A stretch of DNA of 11,484 nt, from contig URAG01000071.1 in assembly GCA_900545755.1 (NCBI GenBank), positions 1 through 11,484 on the forward strand. Reading direction: 5' to 3'. Both the position numbers and the translations under genes were made by a program. Source of the DNA: an uncultured Cloacibacillus sp. (GTDB taxonomy: Bacteria > Synergistota > Synergistia > Synergistales > Synergistaceae). Shown piece by piece: positions 1 to 4,848 of this stretch (the stretch's first letter is position 1; every line of letters begins with the position of its first letter). Below the pieces are notes generated by a model. It was not told the DNA's origin, did no database searches, and worked only from the letters and a program-made list of their open reading frames with translations.

Positions 1-1
1 C

Positions 2-130
2 GACTGCATCCGCCACATCAACGCCCGCCACAAGGTCGACATGCCCATCGCCGGGATGGTTTACCGCGTGCTCTACGAGGGCGCCCCGGCCCGCCTATGC
101 ATGCAGGAACTGACTACCAAATTAATCTGA
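2..130 (+). CDS. gpsA: Glycerol-3-phosphate dehydrogenase, C-terminal fragment (5' end outside window)
   Basis: An open frame enters from the left edge and stops at TGA 128-130, giving about 42 residues. They contain the pattern H-K-V-D-M-P-I...V-Y-R-V-L-Y-E-G, which resembles the end of NAD(P)H-dependent glycerol-3-phosphate dehydrogenase (GpsA), where a 'MPI..aVY.iLY' segment closes the C-terminal helical domain. GpsA reduces dihydroxyacetone phosphate to sn-glycerol-3-phosphate for phospholipid synthesis. The next start is only 7 bases downstream and opens a pgi-like frame. The gpsA-pgi pair is a gene order I know from Bacteroidota such as Bacteroides, which supports the assignment. Ile codons are all ATC or ATT here, unlike the ATA-rich genes further right. 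Only the tail is visible, so the name rests on a short match plus synteny. Confidence 0.6.
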   Translation, partial: DCIRHINARHKVDMPIAGMVYRVLYEGAPARLCMQELTTKLI

Positions 131-137
131 CAAAGAT

Positions 138-941
138 ATGAAAACACTGAAATTAGACATTGCCAAAGCGGGTGTCGCCCTCACGGCCGACATCGAGGCC
201 AAGGCACAGGCCGCCAACGCCCTGCTGCACTCGGGCAAAGGCGCCGGAAACGACTTTCTGGGTTGGGTGAAGCTCCCCTCGTCGATCTCGGAGGCCGAGA
301 TCAAGGCCATCGAAGAGCAGGCCGCGAAGCTGCGCGCCGAAGGATTTGAGGCTTCTGCATACCGCTGCGACGTTTCCGACACGGCTGCGGTAGAGGAGAT
401 GGTGAAGTGGACGGTTTCCAAATACGGCAGTCTCGACGCCGCTCTCAACAACGCCGGTATACAGACGCCTCAGCGGCCTATGGCGGAGATTACCGACGAA
501 GAGTTCGACCGCACAGTCGCAGTCGACTTCAAAGGCGTCTGGAACTGTATGCGTTACGAAATAATCCAGATGCTTAAACAGGGCGGAGGAGCGATAGTCA
601 ACACTTCGTCGCAGGGCGGTGTGACGGGCTTCCCGGGCCAGGCGGCCTATATAGCCTGCAAACACGCCGTCATCGGGCTGACGCGCACCGCCGCAATCGA
701 CTATGCGGCGAAAAACGTACGCATCAACGCAGTGTGCCCAGGCGTCATCCTGACGCCTATGGCCGCCGAGCTCGTGCGCCGCAACCCCGACCTTGAAAAA
801 GAGCTGCTGCGCGACATCCCAGCCGGCCGCTTCGGCAAGCCGGAGGAAATAGCGGACGCAGTTCTGTGGCTTTGCGGCCCGCACGCCGGTTTTGTGGATG
901 GACACGCGTTGCTGGTGGACGGTGCGTTTTCCATACATTAA
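138..941 (+). CDS. Chimeric ORF: pgi N-terminus joined in frame to an SDR oxidoreductase lacking its N-terminus
   Basis: This 267-codon frame is two proteins. Residues 1 to about 66 match the start of Bacteroidota glucose-6-phosphate isomerase, including the 'A-L-L-H-S-G-K-G-A-G-N-D-F-L-G-W' and 'L-P-S-S-I' segments that precede the sugar-binding domain. From about residue 67 it is a classical short-chain dehydrogenase: the CDVSD strand end (78-82), NNAG (104-107), catalytic Ser158 in NTSS, Y171-x3-K175, PG near 201-202, and an intact C-terminus ending in a G-H-x-L-L-V-D-G motif. The SDR TGxxxGIG cofactor loop, normally in the first 20 residues, is absent, and so are all isomerase active-site residues. 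The fused product should therefore be inactive as either enzyme. There is no Shine-Dalgarno site before ATG 138, as is usual in Bacteroidota, whereas genes to the right mostly have GGAGG. ATA codons occur only in the SDR part. The SDR substrate cannot be told. An assembly join is likelier than a natural fusion. Confidence 0.85.
   Translation: MKTLKLDIAKAGVALTADIEAKAQAANALLHSGKGAGNDFLGWVKLPSSISEAEIKAIEEQAAKLRAEGFEASAYRCDVSDTAAVEEMVKWTVSKYGSLDAALNNAGIQTPQRPMAEITDEEFDRTVAVDFKGVWNCMRYEIIQMLKQGGGAIVNTSSQGGVTGFPGQAAYIACKHAVIGLTRTAAIDYAAKNVRINAVCPGVILTPMAAELVRRNPDLEKELLRDIPAGRFGKPEEIADAVLWLCGPHAGFVDGHALLVDGAFSIH
327..353. other. Probable chimeric junction between Bacteroidota and Synergistota-like DNA
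   Basis: The change from isomerase to dehydrogenase falls at residues 64-72 of the 138-941 frame (K-L-R-A-E-G-F-E-A), a stretch that fits either family. A short shared sequence there could have caused a misassembly or recombination. Left of it, Ile codons are only ATC/ATT and starts lack ribosome sites. Right of it, ATA is common and the first terminator and neighbouring genes are of one consistent style. The exact breakpoint cannot be set by eye. Confidence 0.75.
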
Positions 942-960
942 AGTAAAGCCAAGTCAGCAT

Positions 961-1007
961 CGCGGCCCGCGTGTGCTTTTCCGCACGGCGCGGGCCGCGT
1001 TTGTTTT
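961..1007 (+). terminator. Rho-independent terminator after the SDR gene
   Basis: An 11-bp perfect stem (CGCGGCCCGCG at 961-971 with CGCGGGCCGCG at 989-999) can be extended inward by a GTGC/GCAC pairing. It is followed by TTTGTTTTT. It ends plus-strand transcription 20 bases after the SDR stop and faces the rpsT terminator. Confidence 0.88.
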
Positions 1008-1024
1008 TATCAGTATGTGCGGCA

Positions 1025-1056
1025 CAAAAAAGCGGAGCCTCTTTCGAGCGCTCCGC
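1025..1056 (-). terminator. Rho-independent terminator of rpsT
   Basis: Read on the minus strand, GCGGAGC (1056-1050) pairs with GCTCCGC (1038-1032), with extra pairing of GAG and CTC inside. A run of six T follows (plus-strand A run at 1026-1031). It lies 36 bases beyond the rpsT stop. Confidence 0.85.
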
Positions 1057-1091
1057 ATATCGGTTTTATAAACGATCTGTGTGCAGTAAGC

Positions 1092-1358
1092 CTAGGCCGA
1101 GAGGGCTTTGACTTTCGCTGTGATGCTCGCCTTGCGGCGCGCGGCTGTGTTACGGTGGACGACGCCCTTGACTACCGCTTTGTCCAGTACGCTCTGAGCC
1201 TCGTTCAGCCTCTTCGTCGCAAGTTCAAGATCCTTGCTTTCCACCGCTTCGAGGAGTTTCTTCACCGCGTTCTTGCAGCGGGTTTTCCAGAAACGGTTGT
1301 AGATGCGGTTTCTCTCAGTGACCAGGACTCGTTTTTTAGCTGATTTCTTGTTTGGCAA
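1092..1358 (-). CDS. rpsT: Small ribosomal subunit protein bS20
   Basis: Encodes an 88-residue basic protein of the 30S subunit that binds the 5' and 3' minor domains of 16S rRNA and helps early assembly. The N-terminus after the start reads P-N-K-K-S-A-K-K-R, the typical S20 opening. The rest is an alternating Lys/Arg and Ala-rich three-helix bundle, with the family pattern K-G-V-V-H-R-N-T-A-A-R-R-K and a terminal S...K-A. I chose TTG at 1358-1356 because it gives the family length and is preceded, at 7-8 bases, by AAGGAGGTGA on the minus strand. An upstream ATG at 1376 would add six residues and overlap that ribosome site. The gene is monocistronic, divergent from rpmH, with its own promoter and terminator. 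S20 is often autoregulated at translation; nothing here proves that. Confidence 0.96.
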   Translation of the reverse strand: MPNKKSAKKRVLVTERNRIYNRFWKTRCKNAVKKLLEAVESKDLELATKRLNEAQSVLDKAVVKGVVHRNTAARRKASITAKVKALSA

Positions 1359-1389
1359 TGCCGTCACCTCCTTCACAAAGACAAGGGAA

Positions 1390-1419
1390 ATCTTACCATA
1401 AACTATGGCCCTTGCGCAA
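1390..1419 (-). promoter_or_regulatory. Candidate sigma-70 promoter of rpsT
   Basis: On the minus strand, TTGCGC (1419-1414) and TAAGAT (1395-1390) are separated by 18 bases. A TG one base before the -10 makes it an extended -10 element. The distance to the TTG start leaves a leader of about 25 bases. Confidence 0.55.
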
Positions 1420-1457
1420 TACTTCGAAAATTTTCTCGGGAAATTTTATGCGTTTCC

Positions 1458-1486
1458 TTGCCGTAACGGCGGCTCTATGCTATATT
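1458..1486 (+). promoter_or_regulatory. Candidate promoter of the rpmH cluster
   Basis: TTGCCG (1458-1463) and TATATT (1481-1486) stand 17 bases apart, with TG at 1478-1479 giving an extended -10. The resulting leader before rpmH is about 85 bases. Confidence 0.6.
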
Positions 1487-1520
1487 TAGCAGGTTGTTTG
1501 GGGACTAACCGTGCAATGAT

Positions 1521-1546
1521 AATTCTGAAAAGAATTGGACTTTTTT
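1521..1546 (+). promoter_or_regulatory. Small hairpin plus T-run in the rpmH leader (possible attenuator)
   Basis: AATTCT (1521-1526), a GAAA loop and AGAATT (1531-1536) form a 6-bp A/T-rich stem. Six T follow at 1541-1546 after a 4-base gap. It resembles a weak intrinsic terminator between promoter and rpmH. The stem is weak and the gap is unfavourable, so this may be chance. Confidence 0.3.
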
Positions 1547-1578
1547 AGAATGTAGCAATTACGCAGGAGGTGTTGTCT

Positions 1579-1713
1579 GTGAAAAGGACGTTTCAGCCGC
1601 ACAATCTGAGAAGGAAGCGCGCGATGGGCTTCCTGGAGCGCTCCGCGACGCCGAGCGGCCGCCGTATACTTAGGAACCGCCGCCGCAAGGGCAGGGCGCG
1701 CCTCGCCGTCTAG
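1579..1713 (+). CDS. rpmH: Large ribosomal subunit protein bL34
   Basis: A 44-residue, very basic protein of the 50S subunit. It reads [14 protein letters not shown], then [15 protein letters not shown], and ends [10 protein letters not shown], matching the L34 family end to end. The family's usual 'RTF(Q)P', 'HGF..RM.T..GR.VL..RR.KGR..L' pattern is kept. The start is GTG, preceded by AGGAGGTG at 1565-1572. L34 is the usual first gene of the rpmH-rnpA-yidD-yidC-jag cluster, and rnpA begins 5 bases after its stop. The gene is short and begins with GTG, so automatic callers can miss it. Confidence 0.96.
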   Translation: MKRTFQPHNLRRKRAMGFLERSATPSGRRILRNRRRKGRARLAV

Positions 1714-1718
1714 TTCTG

Positions 1719-2114
1719 GTGGATTTTGGGTTCTCATCTGCCGCTCGTCTGAAAAAAGGCTGGCAGTTTGATTTTGTTTTCCGCACCGGACGTCGTGACT
1801 CAGGCGGGCTGGTGCGGTTGTTGTATGTGTCGAATGCGGAAGGCCCAGCTCAGGCCGGAGTTGCGGTGGGCAAAAAGATAGCCTGCGGCGCGCAGCGTGT
1901 GCGCGGGAGGCGCGTGCTGCGCGAAGCGGTGCGCCGCCTGCTTCCGTGGGTTAAGGATGGTGTGTGGTTTGTCGCGTCGCTGCGCGAGAACGGTCTTGAA
2001 GCGAATGCGCGTGACGTCTATTATGACCTTTCCGCGTGCATGAAGCGCCGCGGGCTGCTCATCAAGGACTGGCCTGGTGCGGATTGGAGCGTAGATTCAC
2101 AACGCGGTTGGTAG
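1719..2114 (+). CDS. rnpA: Ribonuclease P protein component
   Basis: Encodes the protein subunit that joins the catalytic RNase P RNA to mature the 5' ends of tRNAs. The 131-residue product starts F-S-S-A-A-R-L-K-K-G-W-Q-F-D-F-V-F-R-T-G-R, the usual family N-terminus, and carries the basic RNA-binding helix at 60-72 (R-V-R-G-R-R-V-L-R-E-A-V-R). In that helix the common R-N-R-x-K-R is changed: Val61 sits where Asn is usual. Homologs are about 110-125 residues, so the length is slightly long, with an extra C-terminal tail. The start is GTG, 5 bases past the rpmH stop, with no strong ribosome site of its own, so translation is probably coupled to rpmH. yidD begins inside its 3' end. The position between rpmH and yidD makes the call safe despite sequence divergence. 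Confidence 0.93.
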   Translation: MDFGFSSAARLKKGWQFDFVFRTGRRDSGGLVRLLYVSNAEGPAQAGVAVGKKIACGAQRVRGRRVLREAVRRLLPWVKDGVWFVASLRENGLEANARDVYYDLSACMKRRGLLIKDWPGADWSVDSQRGW

Positions 2115-2407
2115 GCCGTATCTGCGCTTTGTCCTTGTTGTTCGCCGTCCGTTTTTACCAGGCGGCTGTGTCTCCTTTACTTGGAGGCGGAAAATGCCGT
2201 TTTTATCCGAGCTGCTCGGAGTACGCGTCCGAGGCTTTGAAAATGTACGGTCCTCTGATAGGGACGTACCTCGCCGCCGCAAGGCTGCTCAAGTGCGGCC
2301 CGTGGCACGCAGGCGGATTCGATCCAGTGCCTGATCACGGCGAGATCGCTGCGCGAAAATGGCTTGGAAAGCTCCTGAGGCTGCGGGAGCAAACTTCGAA
2401 AGGATAG
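2108..2407 (+). CDS. yidD: Membrane protein insertion efficiency factor YidD
   Basis: A small protein thought to assist YidC-dependent insertion of inner-membrane proteins from the cytoplasmic face. The family core is clear: R-F-Y-Q-A-A-V-S-P-L-L-G, then C-R-F-Y-P-S-C-S-E-Y-A with its conserved cysteines, and C-G-P-W-H-A-G-G-F-D-P-V-P. An amphipathic or hydrophobic N-terminal helix precedes the core. The start is uncertain. TTG 2108 gives 99 residues and best fits the family's short N-terminus, overlapping the last 7 bases of rnpA. TTG 2084 (107 residues) and ATG 2036 (123 residues) are alternatives; none has a good ribosome site, which suggests coupling to rnpA. The stop is followed 10 bases later by yidC. 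The Lys/Arg-rich C-terminal tail beyond the core is variable in the family. Confidence 0.93.
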   Translation: MVGRICALSLLFAVRFYQAAVSPLLGGGKCRFYPSCSEYASEALKMYGPLIGTYLAAARLLKCGPWHAGGFDPVPDHGEIAARKWLGKLLRLREQTSKG

Positions 2408-2417
2408 GTGAAGATTC

Positions 2418-3239
2418 TTGGGTATTTGGGACGGAGCGAGCCAGCTCCTTCTTTCATTTCTTGAATTCCTCTACGGGATTACCAATTCGTACGGTTTTGC
2501 GATAATCATACTCACGCTGATAGTGAGAGTCGCTCTTTATCCGCTCAATCAGAAGCAGATGGTGAGCATGCAGCACATGCAGAAGATTCAGCCGATGCTT
2601 AAGGTTATTCAGGAAAAGTACGGCAACGACAGAGAAAAAATGAATCAAGAGACGATGCGTCTCTACAAGGAATATAAGGTGAATCCCGCCGCGGGATGCC
2701 TTCCCATTCTCGTACAGCTTCCGATACTAATTCTCCTTTTTAGAGTCCTCAACAATTACGATTTCGCCGATACGACTTTCATGGGCGTTTTGCTCGGCTC
2801 TTCCGCAACTGCTGGGCTCGCCCAGGCTGTCGGCGTCGCACCCGGCCCCGAGGGGGTCTACAGCATCTTCGCAGTGCTCGGCGGCATTCTAAAGAATCCG
2901 GCCGGCCTTGTAAATGCCGGGCTCTACCTTGGCAACCTTCTGCTTCTTATAGCCATATCCTTGCTTACGTGGGCGCAGCAGAAGCTCTCCGGTGCTGGCA
3001 ATAATCCTCAGATGGCGATGATGAACACGATAATGCCGGTGTTTATGGCTTTTATATGCCTTTCGATGCCGGGCGGCGTTATGCTCTATTGGGGGCTCTC
3101 TTCGCTAATAGGCATAGCGCAGCAGTATTTCGTTATGAAGAAGACGAAAGAGCAGCTCGCTATAAAGCCGACGCTGCACAAGAACAAGCCTGTCAACCGG
3201 CAGAACGACGACGATGACGATGAGGACGACGAGGAATAA
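2418..3239 (+). CDS. yidC: Membrane protein insertase YidC/OxaA (short form)
   Basis: Inserts and folds inner-membrane proteins, alone or with SecYEG. The 273 residues form the conserved five-helix core: Y-G-F-A-I-I-I-L-T-L-I-V-R with the groove arginine at Arg37, the cytoplasmic helical hairpin at about 45-85 (Q-K-Q-M-x-x-M-Q...I-Q-P...Y-K-E-Y), G-C-L-P-I-L-V-Q-L-P-I at 93-103, and the last helices around 166-186 and 205-238. There is no signal peptide, lipobox or large periplasmic domain, so it is the short form seen in Gram-positives rather than the proteobacterial form. The start is TTG 2418, six bases after AGGTGA. The C-terminus ends in ten consecutive acidic residues (264-273), unlike the basic tails common in the family, although Lys residues precede it. 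It sits in the standard yidD-yidC-jag order; jag starts 3 bases later. Confidence 0.95.
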   Translation: MGIWDGASQLLLSFLEFLYGITNSYGFAIIILTLIVRVALYPLNQKQMVSMQHMQKIQPMLKVIQEKYGNDREKMNQETMRLYKEYKVNPAAGCLPILVQLPILILLFRVLNNYDFADTTFMGVLLGSSATAGLAQAVGVAPGPEGVYSIFAVLGGILKNPAGLVNAGLYLGNLLLLIAISLLTWAQQKLSGAGNNPQMAMMNTIMPVFMAFICLSMPGGVMLYWGLSSLIGIAQQYFVMKKTKEQLAIKPTLHKNKPVNRQNDDDDDEDDEE

Positions 3240-3242
3240 ATA

Positions 3243-3950
3243 ATGAGAAATGCTTCAGACACAGAGCTTATGCCGATGCCCGAGATAGAGAGCCGCGTCG
3301 TCGAGTGCTCCTCAGTTGAGGAAGCGAAGGCCAAGGGCGCGGAGATATGGGGGATTAAGCCTGACGATATAGACGCTACTGTTTTTTCAGAGGATAAAAA
3401 ACTTTTCGGTCTTCTCGGCTCAACCTACAAGGTGGAGATAGCGCCATTCGCTCCGGTTTCATATATTAGATCCTGCCATTTCGTCAACGAGATGCTTGAT
3501 AAAATGGATCTCGACCTCATTCCAGAGCTCACTGACGACGGCATAATCAACTTAGTCGGCGAGGATGCAGGTGTAGTCATCGGACGTTACGGCGAGACGC
3601 TGAAAGCGCTTGAATATATCACGAACCTAGTCTGCCACGACGACATGTCGACGCGCCGCGTGCGCTTCGACTGCGGCGGATATCGCGCGCGCCGAGAGCA
3701 GACGCTGCGCCGCCTTGCTGAGTCGATTGCGCGCGAAGCTAAGCGCAAGGGATCGCCTGTCAGCCTCGAGCCTATGTCCAGCTGGGAGCGTCGTATCATA
3801 CACATCGCTCTGCGTGACGACAAGGACGTTGAAACGCGCTCGATAGGCGAAGAGCCGCTCCGCCGCGTGCTCGTCTGCCCTGTCGGCGGACAGCGCCGCG
3901 ACAGGGAACGCGGCGGCAGGCCTCCGCGCCGCAGCAGCCGCCTCGGCTAA
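3243..3950 (+). CDS. khpB: RNA-binding protein KhpB/Jag (EloR)
   Basis: A 235-residue cytoplasmic RNA-binding protein. It has an N-terminal Jag domain (about 17-68; E-E-A...G, then F-S-E-D-K-K-L-F-G-L-L-G), a KH domain with G-R-Y-G at 114-117 as the GxxG loop, and a C-terminal R3H domain (about 150-212) with R-R-I-I-H at 183-187. In Firmicutes, Jag/KhpB partners with KhpA and affects cell elongation and division; the role here is by family. The product ends in an Arg/Gly-rich tail (217-235), which could add nonspecific RNA contact. The start is ATG 3243, with GAGGA about 10 bases upstream inside yidC. It is the last gene of the rpmH cluster and probably shares its transcript; lgt starts 16 bases later and may be co-transcribed. 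Confidence 0.94.
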   Translation: MRNASDTELMPMPEIESRVVECSSVEEAKAKGAEIWGIKPDDIDATVFSEDKKLFGLLGSTYKVEIAPFAPVSYIRSCHFVNEMLDKMDLDLIPELTDDGIINLVGEDAGVVIGRYGETLKALEYITNLVCHDDMSTRRVRFDCGGYRARREQTLRRLAESIAREAKRKGSPVSLEPMSSWERRIIHIALRDDKDVETRSIGEEPLRRVLVCPVGGQRRDRERGGRPPRRSSRLG

Positions 3951-3966
3951 ATCCTGCGGGACGTAG

Positions 3967-4740
3967 ATGCGTCCTATCCTATTTGAAATCTTCGGCGTGA
4001 AGTTCCACAGCTATTATCTGCTGTGGGGCTTCGCGCTTTTTTTGCTCGTCGTATGGACGCGGCGCAGGGCCGTGCGTATCTACGGCATGAGTGATGAAAT
4101 TGTGTCGTCCGTCCTCGTCTGGGTCTACTGCGCCGGAATACTCGGTTCATTCGTGCCTGGCATAATAGAGCGGCTGCCGCTTTATCTTGATGGAAGGATA
4201 ACTTTCGGGGAGGTGTTCCACGGCCTTTACTCTGCAGGCGGCCTGCTCGCGGGCGGCTTGGCCGGCCTATGGCGGCTGAGGAAGCTCTGTGCGAACGCAG
4301 GCGCCTTCGCAGACGCAGCATCTATTCCGCTTGCCGCTATGCTTGCAGTAGGCCGTGTCGGTTGTCTGCTTGAAGGCTGCTGCTCGGGAGCTGGCGCGCT
4401 TTGCGGCGAGGCGCCGCGCTTCGGGATTCATTTCCCTAATGATCCTGTAAATTTCTGGCGATTCCCCTCGCAGCCGCTAGAATCATTAGCGGCGTTCTGC
4501 ATCGCGCTGTTCCTCGTCGCACTCTCGGCTTTACTGCCGAAGGATAAGCGTAAGCACGGCGGCATCCTCTTCCCGTTCGTCCTAATTTTTTATGGGCTTT
4601 ACAGATTGCTTTCCGATCCGCGTAGACAGCTTTATGCCGACGGGCTCATGAACCTCAACCGCTATGTTTGGATGATCGGGATAATTGTCGGAGTCGTGTG
4701 GCTGCTTCGGACGGCGCGACGGCTTAGCGCGCGCGGCTAA
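3967..4740 (+). CDS. Prolipoprotein diacylglyceryl transferase (Lgt) family membrane protein
   Basis: A 257-residue polytopic membrane protein with hydrophobic segments near 15-30, 46-66, 85-102, 120-140, 173-190, 198-214 and 233-248. Features of the Lgt family are G-R-V-G at 129-132, S-Q-P-L-E-S at 168-173 (the 'P-x-Q-L-Y-E' site), H-G-G at 197-199 and Y-G-L-Y-R at 209-213. Lgt moves diacylglycerol from phosphatidylglycerol to the lipobox cysteine of prolipoproteins. However, key positions differ from the E. coli enzyme. The 'HGG' before helix 4 is S-A-G-G (89-92). After the conserved Arg130, the usual Asn is Cys133, followed by E-G-C-C. Such 'GCC' forms are common among divergent family members. 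It may be the cell's Lgt or a paralog with another lipid-transfer role, so no gene symbol is given. The ATG has only a weak ribosome site. Confidence 0.72.
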   Translation: MRPILFEIFGVKFHSYYLLWGFALFLLVVWTRRRAVRIYGMSDEIVSSVLVWVYCAGILGSFVPGIIERLPLYLDGRITFGEVFHGLYSAGGLLAGGLAGLWRLRKLCANAGAFADAASIPLAAMLAVGRVGCLLEGCCSGAGALCGEAPRFGIHFPNDPVNFWRFPSQPLESLAAFCIALFLVALSALLPKDKRKHGGILFPFVLIFYGLYRLLSDPRRQLYADGLMNLNRYVWMIGIIVGVVWLLRTARRLSARG

Positions 4741-4766
4741 GTTTTTAGAAAGAACCTGATTTTTTG

Positions 4767-4794
4767 TTGACTTTTATTGACCTTATGCTATTAT
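4767..4794 (+). promoter_or_regulatory. Candidate promoter of htrA
   Basis: TTGACT (4767-4772) and TATTAT (4789-4794) are 16 bases apart, in an A/T-rich gap between lgt and htrA. A second TTGACC at 4777-4782 is too close to that -10. The leader would be about 50 bases. No heat-shock-type or other special box is evident. Confidence 0.6.
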
Positions 4795-4848
4795 ATCCGG
4801 TGTGCAGGGCTAAGAATATTATCGAGAAATTTGTGGAGGTGTTTCAGT

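Noticed and set aside
153..938. A 261-codon open frame on the minus strand opposite the pgi-SDR ORF
   Set aside because: It mirrors the plus-strand gene codon by codon and shows no family pattern; long antisense frames are common in G/C-rich DNA.
3229..3238. Acidic run at the YidC end as a possible frameshift into repeat sequence
   Set aside because: The frame stops normally and jag begins 3 bases later, as expected for this cluster, so the tail looks genuine.
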